Shown here one piece after another: positions 57,430-64,000 of a stretch of 64,000 nt of DNA (the stretch's first letter is position 1; every line of letters begins with the position of its first letter). Location of the stretch: positions 21,780 to 85,779 of the forward strand of contig DHWC01000036.1 of NCBI GenBank assembly GCA_002412985.1, in the 5' to 3' direction. Source of the stretch: Methylocystaceae bacterium UBA5192. Lineage in GTDB: Bacteria; Pseudomonadota; Alphaproteobacteria; Rhizobiales; Beijerinckiaceae. A model generated the notes under the pieces. That model had not been told where the DNA came from. It saw only the letters and a list, made by a program, of their open reading frames with translations, and did no database searches. A program made the translations under genes and the position numbers.

Positions 57430-60309
57430 TTACTTTCCTGAAGCTTTTTTAGCAGGCGTTTTTTTCTTGGCAGTTTTTTTAGCGGGCGCTTTTTTAGCTG
57501 GCGTTTTACTTGGCTTTTTTTTATCAGCCGCTACGTCACTGCCGACATTATCAGTTTTCTTTTTCGGTTGAGAGGTTTTTTTAATCGCCGATTTTGTTTT
57601 TTTAACCGGTCCTTTTGCGTCAATTAAGCTAATCGCTTCTTCTAAGGTTATCAAATCCGCCGTGAGATTGTTGGGGAGTGTTGCATTAATTTTCCCCAAA
57701 TTGACGTAAGGTCCATATCTTCCTGCTCGGACAGTGATTGCGCCGCCGTTAGGATGTTCTCCAAGTAAGCGGCCGCTAGTATTACTTCCCGAGGCCTTTG
57801 ATGCTATGAGTTCTAAGGCCTGTTCTAAGGTCAAAGCATTTGGATCGACGGCGCGTGGGATCGTGGCGTTAACCTTGCCCCAATTCACATAAGGTCCAAA
57901 TCTTCCGGCCTTTACAGACACGTTGCCGCCATCAGGGTGGTCGCCAAGCGATCTTCCAGGTTCTGATGCGCCTGAAAATCTTGACCCGCCGCCGCCAGAT
58001 TCTTTTTGCACGATTAAATCAATCGCCCGATTGGCTCCGATCGTGAGCACATCGTCGTCTCGACCGATATTTGCGTATGTTTTACCATGCTGCACATAGG
58101 GCCCATAACGCCCAATATTGGCTAGGATAGGCTCGCCCGAAGTAGGATGTTTGGCGACTTCCCGTGGCAGTGAGAGTAGGGCGAGGGCTTGTTGCAAGGT
58201 TAGTTCGTCGGCTCGAATATTTTTAGGTAACGAGGCGCGTTTGGGTTTTTCTGAGGATCCTTCCTCCTGTTCGCCCTCTTGAACATAGGCGCCAAAGCGG
58301 CCATCGCGCAGACTAATTTCAGCGCCAGTTTCTGGATCTTGACCCAATACTTTTACGCCGGGCTGCGCCCCTTGCTGCGCTTCGCCATTGGGCGGGGTTA
58401 AGGTGCGCGTAAAGCGGCATTCAGGATAATTTGAACAGCCGATGAATGCGCCAAACTTTCCAACCTTCAGAGACAGTTGACCATTGCTGCATGAAGGGCA
58501 GCCGCGCGGATCCCCGCCGCCTTCCTTAGCTGGAAAAATATGAGGGCCGAGGAGTTCGTTTAGGCTATCGAGAACTTGCGTCGTTCGGAGTTCTTTTGTT
58601 TCATTTACAGCGAGAGAAAAATCTTTCCAAAATTCTCGAAGAACCTCTTTCCAGTTCAGCTCATTATTCGAGACGAGATCAAGTTTTTCCTCAAGACTAG
58701 CCGTAAAATCAAACTCAACGTAGCGCGAAAAGAAACTTTCAAGAAAGGCGACAACGAGGCGGCCCTTATCTTCTGGCATGAGCCTCTTTTTATCTAACCT
58801 CACATAATCGCGATCCCTGAGGACACCGAGCGTTGAGGCGTAGGTAGAGGGACGGCCAATTCCAAGTTCTTCCATTCGTTTCACCAGAGTGGCCTCTGTA
58901 AAACGTGGTGGAGGCTCTGTGAAATGCTGAGAGGCTTCTATTTTTTCTCGAGTAAGCTGTTCATTTTCAGCCATCAAGGGTAAGCGACCGCTGTCTTCGT
59001 CAGCGTCATCATCGCGGCCTTCTTGATAAAGCTCAAGAAAACCAGCAAAACGCACGACTTGACCAGTTGCGCGAAGATCAATCTTTCGTGCGCCTGCGAT
59101 TGCATCAATTTCTACTGTCGTGCGCTCTATTTCAGCCGACTCCATCTGGCTCGCAATTGTTCGAACCCAAATCAGCTCATATAATTTTGCTTGCTCCGGC
59201 TCGAGATATTTCGCCATGTTCTTTGGGAGACGCGCCGCATCAGTAGGACGAATGGCTTCATGCGCTTCTTGTGCATTTTTCGCTTTAGCCATGTATTTGC
59301 GGGGCGCTTTTGGGACAAAACGCGCGCCATATTCTTTTTTAATAACATCACGGACGCTTGCGACCGCTTCAGGCGCCATATCCACGCCATCTGTTCGCAT
59401 ATATGTAATAAGACCGGCTGTTTCGCCGCCTATATCCACCCCTTCATAGAGACGTTGAGCAATCCTCATCGTTACAGCTGGAGCGAGCCCGAGCTTGCGT
59501 GAAGCCTCTTGTTGCAGCGTTGAGGTTGTGAATGGGGCGTAAGGGTTGCGTTTGATAGGTTTGGCTTCAATTGACCGCACCTTAAAGGTAGCGCGATCAA
59601 GCGCGGATTTAAAATCCTCTGCGACGCTGGCTTCATTAATATCCAGCCGGGTAATTTTATTTCCATCAGCCCCAACTAAACGGGCGGTAAAGAGTTCATT
59701 TGCGGATGTTTTGAGATGCGCGACAAGCGACCAATATTCGCGCGGAATAAATTTTTCGATCTCTAATTCGCGGTCGCAGACAAGACGGAGAGCGACAGAT
59801 TGAACGCGTCCAGCCGATCGTGACCCTGGAAGTTTGCGCCATAATACGGGAGAGAGCGTGAAACCCACGAGGTAATCAAGAGCGCGTCTTGCGAGATAGG
59901 CATCTACCAGCGCTTGATCAATTTCCCGTGGGTGCGCCATAGCCTCTTTAATGGCGTCTTTTGTGACGGCATTGAAAACGACCCGTTCAATTTTCTTATC
60001 TTTAAGAACGCGCTTTTTGTTTAAGATATCGAGCAGATGCCATGAAATTGCTTCTCCCTCTCGATCGGGATCGGTAGCCAGGATTACTTTTTCCGCGCCT
60101 TTTACGGCGTCGGCAATGGCTGAGACGCGCTTGGCTCCTTTGGCGTCCATTTCCCATAACATAGAGAAATCATTTTCAGGATCGACAGATCCATCTTTTG
60201 GGGGCAGGTCGCGAACATGCCCATAGCAAGCGATGACTTGAAAATCACGGCCAAGATACTTGTTAATTGTTTGCGCTTTAGCTGCGGACTCAACAATAAC
60301 GACATTCAT
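57430..60309 (-). CDS. topA: DNA topoisomerase I
   Basis: A 959-residue type IA topoisomerase that relaxes negative supercoils. TOPRIM domain at residues 1-115 with DPDREGE (D80, D82, E84); catalytic Tyr303 in GLITYMRTDG; then a C4-type zinc finger (CPSCSNGQL to CSNYPEC) near 600-630, and several C-terminal repeats (GRYGPYV, GKINATLP type, some degenerate) and a Lys/Ala/Pro-rich tail (KKTAKKKTPAKK). The start MNVVIVESAAKAQTINKYLG is the family N-terminus. Upstream of rnr on the same strand. Confidence 0.97.
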   Translation of the reverse strand: MNVVIVESAAKAQTINKYLGRDFQVIACYGHVRDLPPKDGSVDPENDFSMLWEMDAKGAKRVSAIADAVKGAEKVILATDPDREGEAISWHLLDILNKKRVLKDKKIERVVFNAVTKDAIKEAMAHPREIDQALVDAYLARRALDYLVGFTLSPVLWRKLPGSRSAGRVQSVALRLVCDRELEIEKFIPREYWSLVAHLKTSANELFTARLVGADGNKITRLDINEASVAEDFKSALDRATFKVRSIEAKPIKRNPYAPFTTSTLQQEASRKLGLAPAVTMRIAQRLYEGVDIGGETAGLITYMRTDGVDMAPEAVASVRDVIKKEYGARFVPKAPRKYMAKAKNAQEAHEAIRPTDAARLPKNMAKYLEPEQAKLYELIWVRTIASQMESAEIERTTVEIDAIAGARKIDLRATGQVVRFAGFLELYQEGRDDDADEDSGRLPLMAENEQLTREKIEASQHFTEPPPRFTEATLVKRMEELGIGRPSTYASTLGVLRDRDYVRLDKKRLMPEDKGRLVVAFLESFFSRYVEFDFTASLEEKLDLVSNNELNWKEVLREFWKDFSLAVNETKELRTTQVLDSLNELLGPHIFPAKEGGGDPRGCPSCSNGQLSLKVGKFGAFIGCSNYPECRFTRTLTPPNGEAQQGAQPGVKVLGQDPETGAEISLRDGRFGAYVQEGEQEEGSSEKPKRASLPKNIRADELTLQQALALLSLPREVAKHPTSGEPILANIGRYGPYVQHGKTYANIGRDDDVLTIGANRAIDLIVQKESGGGGSRFSGASEPGRSLGDHPDGGNVSVKAGRFGPYVNWGKVNATIPRAVDPNALTLEQALELIASKASGSNTSGRLLGEHPNGGAITVRAGRYGPYVNLGKINATLPNNLTADLITLEEAISLIDAKGPVKKTKSAIKKTSQPKKKTDNVGSDVAADKKKPSKTPAKKAPAKKTAKKKTPAKKASGK

Positions 60310-60597
60310 TAATAATATATCCTAAACACACCGCAGCGCTCTGCGGGCGCGATAATTGGCCAGTCTGGCGGGCGGTAAATGGTCGCAAGCGACGGCCGCT
60401 GTCAAATCTTGCCGCCAAGACCCCCACGACGCTCTCACGCCTAAGCAGGCGTCAAAAGATAACAAACTTAGTGATTTCATTGAATAAAAGAGCAAGCAAG
60501 CAGTCGCTTATCGCGATTAACGCCCGCTCTTGCCCCGCATCGGCCCCTCCTGTAAGAGCGGGCTCTGGTCAAGCGCAGTGCGCTTTGGTCATCGGAT

Positions 60598-60671
60598 GGC
60601 CTCGTGGCGGAGTGGCTACGCAGAGGACTGCAAATCCTTGTACTCCGGTTCGAATCCGGACGAGGCCTCCA
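60598..60671 (+). tRNA. tRNA-Cys (anticodon GCA)
   Basis: A 74-base tRNA with CCA encoded. Acceptor stem GGCCTCG/CGAGGCC, discriminator T; D arm TGGCGGAG..GGCTACGC; anticodon stem around CT-GCA-AA (anticodon 60630-60632); T arm CCGGTTCGAATCCGG. Anticodon GCA means Cys. The spacer before it (60310-60597) holds no gene I can support. Confidence 0.95.
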
Positions 60672-60779
60672 TTAACAACACCACCGGAGCAGAGCTTCAA
60701 GAATGCTGGCGATGATTTTGCTGGTGGTTGGACAGTTGCTGACGCTGAGGCGTTGGCGAGAGCTTGATCGGGAGGCTGA

Positions 60780-60983
60780 ATGTTACATGCGTTGATCGCT
60801 GAGGCTCAAACGCGTTTTGATGCCGCAACGCGAGAATTAAAGCAGGCGGCTTTAAATTTTGATGTCGCTGATGATGAGTTGCTTGAGTTAAGAGAGAAAG
60901 CGCGCAAGCTTCATGAGGAGCTCGCTGCCTTGGATCGGAAATTATTGAAAAAGGGTTTCTTTAGTTTTCTAAAATTTTGGTGA
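60780..60983 (+). CDS. Small coiled-coil protein, unknown function
   Basis: A 67-residue, highly charged helical protein (MLHALIAEAQTRFDAATREL to RKLLKKGFFSFLKFW) with heptad-like Leu and Ala spacing and an amphipathic, aromatic C-terminus. GGGAGG precedes the ATG at normal spacing, so it is likely translated. It ends in TGA, and the same frame continues with another protein-like ORF. It lies about 110 bases after tRNA-Cys. I do not recognise it; a phage or integrated-element origin is possible. Confidence 0.6.
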   Translation: MLHALIAEAQTRFDAATRELKQAALNFDVADDELLELREKARKLHEELAALDRKLLKKGFFSFLKFW

Positions 60984-60989
60984 CGTCAA

Positions 60990-61283
60990 CTGATTGCCAA
61001 GGATACGCCGCCAGGCACAGATATTGTTTGTATTAACGCCTCGCCAGGCGGCTATGGGCCGACCGGCTTACACCTTGGCGCGGTATACACGCTCGATCGA
61101 ATTGAATCTTGTGTTGGCGAAACCTATGCCGCTTTGTTAAAAGAAATGCATCCGGCTTTGTCTTACGCCCCACCCTGGGGACGCGTTATAATCGGCTATG
61201 AGTTAAGTCGCTTTCGATACCTTGATCTTCCGGACGACCTAACGCGTCTTCTAGACGAGGAACAATTAGAATTATGCCGTTAA
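60990..61283 (+). CDS. Hypothetical protein, no standard start codon (possible fragment)
   Basis: A protein-like ORF of about 97 codons in the same frame as, and directly after, the TGA of the coiled-coil gene. It reads DIVCINASPGGYGPTGLHLGAVYTLDRI and later PPWGRVIIGYELSRFRYLDLP, like short phage-derived or accessory proteins I have seen only as unnamed. No ATG, GTG or TTG lies in frame before this block; CTG at 60990 or ATT at 60993 could start it, with GGTGA nine bases before the latter. It could also be a pseudogene cut by the stop. Ends TAA at 61283. Confidence 0.45.
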   Translation: MIAKDTPPGTDIVCINASPGGYGPTGLHLGAVYTLDRIESCVGETYAALLKEMHPALSYAPPWGRVIIGYELSRFRYLDLPDDLTRLLDEEQLELCR

Positions 61284-61304
61284 GCCTTGTGCTAATCGTC
61301 AAAT

Positions 61305-61739
61305 TCAGGTCGCTTTGATTAATTCTTCGCGAAGCGTTCGCAGGATTTCATCTACATAGAATGGTTTCTCCACAATCGCTCGATCGCGATGGGCTTCAGG
61401 TAAGCCTGCCCGTCCATGGCCAGTTGTAAAGACAAAAGGTAGGTCTCTTGCGGCGACAGTGTCAGCGACGCTATCTATTGTTTCATGGCCTACATTGACA
61501 TCGAGAACGGCAATTTCAAAAACAGTATTTTCGGCAAGGGCCTTTGCCTGAGTTATCGATCTCCCAACTCCGACAATGATCATCCCAAAGTCATGAAGCG
61601 TTTCTTCTAGGGCGAGCGCAATAAAGGGGTCATCCTCAACAATGAGCACCCTTGCGCCAATTAAAGGGTCAGCGATAGGCGTTGGTCCAGCCTTTGGGGC
61701 GTCCTCATTGGTTAGATCTGGAGACTCTGATCGTGGCAT
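61305..61739 (-). CDS. Single-domain response regulator
   Basis: A 144-residue stand-alone receiver domain with a 30-residue Pro-rich start. Acidic pair E-D-D near residue 36, phosphoacceptor Asp in VLDVNVG near 81, Thr in FVFTTGHG and Lys in VEKPF. FTTGHG resembles the F-x-T-G variants of alphaproteobacterial FAT GUY receivers that act in the general stress response, but I cannot confirm that from sequence alone. Neighbouring genes give no hint of its kinase. Confidence 0.8.
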   Translation of the reverse strand: MPRSESPDLTNEDAPKAGPTPIADPLIGARVLIVEDDPFIALALEETLHDFGMIIVGVGRSITQAKALAENTVFEIAVLDVNVGHETIDSVADTVAARDLPFVFTTGHGRAGLPEAHRDRAIVEKPFYVDEILRTLREELIKAT

Positions 61740-61791
61740 GGAGCGATCGTGAGGCTGAATGGAGGATCTGTCTAGATCTCAAGCTCTTAAA

Positions 61792-62172
61792 TTAGATAAT
61801 TTTCTGGCGGATATTGAGAAGCGACCACAGGGCCAAAGCTATCCAGGCAACAAGCGTTAAACCTCCGCCAAGTGGCGCGGCAAAAGGAAACAACCGACCC
61901 TCGAGATAGGCGCGAGAGATAAGATCGACCGAAAATAAACTCACGCCTAACTGCATAGAAATTATAATTCCAATCAGTGCGCGACCGTTCAGAGTGATTG
62001 CCCCCAGATAGGCTGCGAGCGCTATCCCGCAAGCAGCGTGTATCATTAGAAATTGACTTGCTGTTCCAAGCAGGGGGATTTTATCGGGGCCGTGAGAGGC
62101 TGCTGCGGCCAAGGCCACGCCTGTGGCCCCATGTAAAGCTGCAATGAATACAATAAGCTTGCTAATATTCAT
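61792..62172 (-). CDS. DUF423 family membrane protein
   Basis: A 126-residue integral membrane protein of the DUF423 / YgdD-TMEM256 family. Four membrane segments are visible: residues 6-24 (LIVFIAALHGATGVALAAA), 40-60 (QFLMIHAACGIALAAYLGAI), 66-85 (LIGIIISMQLGVSLFSVDLI) and 99-119 (APLGGGLTLVAWIALALWSLL). The Ala/Gly-rich first helix and SHGPDK motif fit the family. Function is unknown. Confidence 0.85.
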   Translation of the reverse strand: MNISKLIVFIAALHGATGVALAAAASHGPDKIPLLGTASQFLMIHAACGIALAAYLGAITLNGRALIGIIISMQLGVSLFSVDLISRAYLEGRLFPFAAPLGGGLTLVAWIALALWSLLNIRQKII

Positions 62173-62316
62173 GGGGGAGGTCTCAGGGTAGGAGCGCGCG
62201 GAGATTTGTTTTGATCAGCATTTTGTGTATTTGCTAAGTTTACATTTCTGTCGCCTGCAAAATACCTCTAGCTGTATTAAATAGACAGATGTCTTCACTT
62301 CTTGGAGTAAGCGCCA

Positions 62317-63555
62317 ATGACGCCTGTGGGTAGTTTGATTTGCGTTGCTATATTCATGTCTGGCTGTTTTGGCGTGTATTTACGGTTACGTCAGATCCAA
62401 AATGTAACGCGCAATCGTGATGCTGTCCCGCAGGATTTCATGCGTGAGGTGACCTTATCAGATCATCAACGTGCGGCTGATTATACGATAGAGCGCACCA
62501 GATTTGGTATCGCAGAATTAGTTTTTGATACGCTAACAAGCATTTTTTGGCTTACAGCCTGGTTATCGCCCTTGTACCTTTTCGTAAGTAATTACGTCGG
62601 CTCTGGCATCACTCGAAGCGTGATTTTTGTCATGAGTTTTGGCCTTATTTCTCATTTTCTTGAAATCCCTTTTTCAATATTTAATAGTTTTTGGATTGAA
62701 GAAAAATTCGGGTTTAATCGGCTTACTGCTAAAACATTCATATTAGATGAGGTGAAAACGTCTCTAATAACCTGTGTTATTGCGATTCCCGCTCTTTACG
62801 CCATGTTTGCCTTGCTCAATGCATTTCCAGATACTTGGTGGATTTTTTCCTTCGCGATCTTCATGACCTTAACTGTGGCCATGACGGTCATTTATCCGAC
62901 ACTTATTGCGCCACTTTTTAATAAGTTCACGCCAATGGGAGAGGGGGCTACCAAGGAACGCATGGAAAGTTTGTTATTAAAATGCGGTTTCGAGTCGAAA
63001 GGCTTATTCATCATGGATGCTTCTAAGCGTTCAGCCCATGGCAACGCTTATTTCTCAGGCTTTGGCAAAGGTAAAAGGATCGTCTTTTTTGATACTTTAC
63101 TTGAGAAGCATACCCTTGATGAAATTGAGTCAATTCTTGCCCATGAATTGGGTCATTTTAAATATGGGCATGTTTTTCAAATAATTTTTCAGTCTGCGCT
63201 CATCGCTTTTATTGGTTTCTTTGCTATTTATTACGCACTCTCATCGGGCATCATAAGTAACTGGTTTAATCTGCAAAATGATCCTGGCGTTGTGTTAATT
63301 GCTCTCTTGCTTGCAAAAGAACCTGTTTCTCTTATCCTAACGCCTGTATTATCCTGGAGATCGAGAAAAGCTGAATTCGAAGCTGACGATTTTGCCCGCA
63401 AAATTGTCGGACAAGAAGCAATGATTTCCGCGTTGACGCGATTAACTCGGGACAATTTAGCATCCCTAACTCCCGATCCTTTGTTTGCAGCTTTTTACTT
63501 CTCACACCCGCCAGTTCCGCTGAGAGTCGCCCAACTGCGGATTGGAGCAAATTAG
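62317..63555 (+). CDS. M48 family membrane metalloprotease (CAAX/Ste24-like)
   Basis: A 412-residue multi-pass metalloprotease. The zinc motif HELGH (276-280) lies in a loop followed by a hydrophobic stretch; the third ligand Glu is in EFEADDFARK near 349. Membrane segments precede and follow. It resembles eukaryotic CAAX prenyl protease 1 (Ste24), but bacteria lack prenylated CAAX proteins, so it more likely clears damaged membrane proteins, as inferred for bacterial M48 relatives. It is the last full gene of the window on the plus strand. Confidence 0.9.
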   Translation: MTPVGSLICVAIFMSGCFGVYLRLRQIQNVTRNRDAVPQDFMREVTLSDHQRAADYTIERTRFGIAELVFDTLTSIFWLTAWLSPLYLFVSNYVGSGITRSVIFVMSFGLISHFLEIPFSIFNSFWIEEKFGFNRLTAKTFILDEVKTSLITCVIAIPALYAMFALLNAFPDTWWIFSFAIFMTLTVAMTVIYPTLIAPLFNKFTPMGEGATKERMESLLLKCGFESKGLFIMDASKRSAHGNAYFSGFGKGKRIVFFDTLLEKHTLDEIESILAHELGHFKYGHVFQIIFQSALIAFIGFFAIYYALSSGIISNWFNLQNDPGVVLIALLLAKEPVSLILTPVLSWRSRKAEFEADDFARKIVGQEAMISALTRLTRDNLASLTPDPLFAAFYFSHPPVPLRVAQLRIGAN

Positions 63556-63625
63556 TAATGCCTATGACAGGGCAGGATCGTTGGATAATCATAAAGCGCC
63601 CAATCTGGAAGATTGGGGGAGAGGC

Positions 63626-63997
63626 TCAGTAGAAACCTGGGCCCCAACCAGGACCCCATGGACCCCAGCCTCCCCAATTCATCATCGCAGACTGGTTCAT
63701 TTCAGCGGCGGCGAGTTGATCATCTGCAATATTCTTAGCAAGTCTGATTTGTTGATACTGCTGGTAGTTTATTTCTGTGCCTGCGTATAAACATTGACAC
63801 TGAGCAGCGTCAGCGTAGATGTAATAATTCTTACCATTTTTAGTGTGCACCATAATTTTATTTTGTGTTAGCGCCTGTAACAAAGCGAGCTTAGCAGGGG
63901 TGTCGGCTTTTTTCATTGTAAATTGCGCGGCTGAAAGCATATCTTCTGTATCTTGAGCACCCATGCTCGCGCACCCTGTAAAGCACATAACAGTCAT
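63626..63997 (-). CDS. Lipoprotein with Gly/Trp/Pro-rich tail, probably 5' partial
   Basis: At least 123 residues. The frame reads MTVMCFTGCAS at its start: FTGC looks like a lipobox preceded by only part of a signal peptide, so the true start is probably beyond the window edge. A central helical segment (TMKKADTPAKLALLQAL), a CQCLY with two close cysteines, and a tail rich in Trp, Gly and Pro (WGGWGPWGPGWGPGFY). Function unknown. Confidence 0.6.
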   Translation of the reverse strand: MTVMCFTGCASMGAQDTEDMLSAAQFTMKKADTPAKLALLQALTQNKIMVHTKNGKNYYIYADAAQCQCLYAGTEINYQQYQQIRLAKNIADDQLAAAEMNQSAMMNWGGWGPWGPGWGPGFY

Positions 63998-64000
63998 AAG

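Noticed and set aside
60471..60767. 98-codon plus frame running across tRNA-Cys
   Set aside because: It translates the tRNA itself; only the last 30 codons look protein-like and there is no start for them.

Overview
The window reads as chromosomal DNA of an alphaproteobacterium, most likely of the order Hyphomicrobiales (Rhizobiales). Evidence: an adjacent rcdA, rpmE and cpdR (CtrA-degradation factors), the cpdR / N-formylglutamate amidohydrolase / hisN cluster, a topA-rnr-rpmG order, clpS-clpA, a yejABEF operon, a LexA-type GTTC-N7-GTTC box, an EcfG-type GGAAC-N16-CGTT promoter, and a ROSE-like RNA thermometer before an hsp20 gene. Coding sequence is of moderate GC, while many spacers are very AT-rich, which is low for this order. 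The genus cannot be fixed from the sequence. No insertion sequence, CRISPR array or complete prophage was seen.

Layout. 0-7.2 kb: GNAT acetyltransferase and suhB; rcdA, rpmE, cpdR; formylglutamate amidohydrolase and hisN; an alpha/beta hydrolase; hsp20 with heat-shock promoter and thermometer. 7.3-14.4 kb: a structured spacer, then gltB and gltD (glutamate synthase). 14.4-19.6 kb: cell-envelope and secreted proteins (L,D-transpeptidase, SGNH/DUF459 protein, RNase T2), rlmJ and a glutathione transferase. 19.6-26.9 kb: a looser, AT-rich accessory-looking stretch with a secreted cyclase, a glycine-zipper lipoprotein, a NepR-like small protein behind an EcfG promoter, an H-NS-family protein with an unusually long N-terminus, several small membrane proteins, and a membrane protein made of four W-V-W repeats that I do not recognise.

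27-41.6 kb: rplM-rpsI, an ammonium transporter without glnK, an M17 aminopeptidase with an NlpC/P60 hydrolase, the yejABEF peptide importer, a sugar-type C-methyltransferase and an OpgG/OpgD glucan protein. 41.7-49.7 kb: ssb (SOS box upstream), dctA, uvrA, clpA and clpS. 49.9-60.3 kb: a DEAD-box helicase, HIT protein, pheA, kdsB, lipoprotein, rpmG, rnr and topA. 60.6-64 kb: tRNA-Cys(GCA) followed by small, partly broken ORFs, a single-domain response regulator, a DUF423 protein, an M48 protease and a lipoprotein cut by the window edge.

Working together: RcdA and CpdR deliver CtrA and other substrates to ClpXP, and ClpS/ClpA form the parallel N-degron route, so proteolysis control is well represented. 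GltBD and the ammonium transporter cover ammonium assimilation. Ssb and UvrA form a DNA-repair pair. The strongest candidates for something undescribed are the W-V-W repeat protein (26.2-26.8 kb), the orphan NepR-like gene with its EcfG promoter (21.6-21.9 kb), and the two same-frame ORFs split by a TGA behind tRNA-Cys (60.8-61.3 kb).
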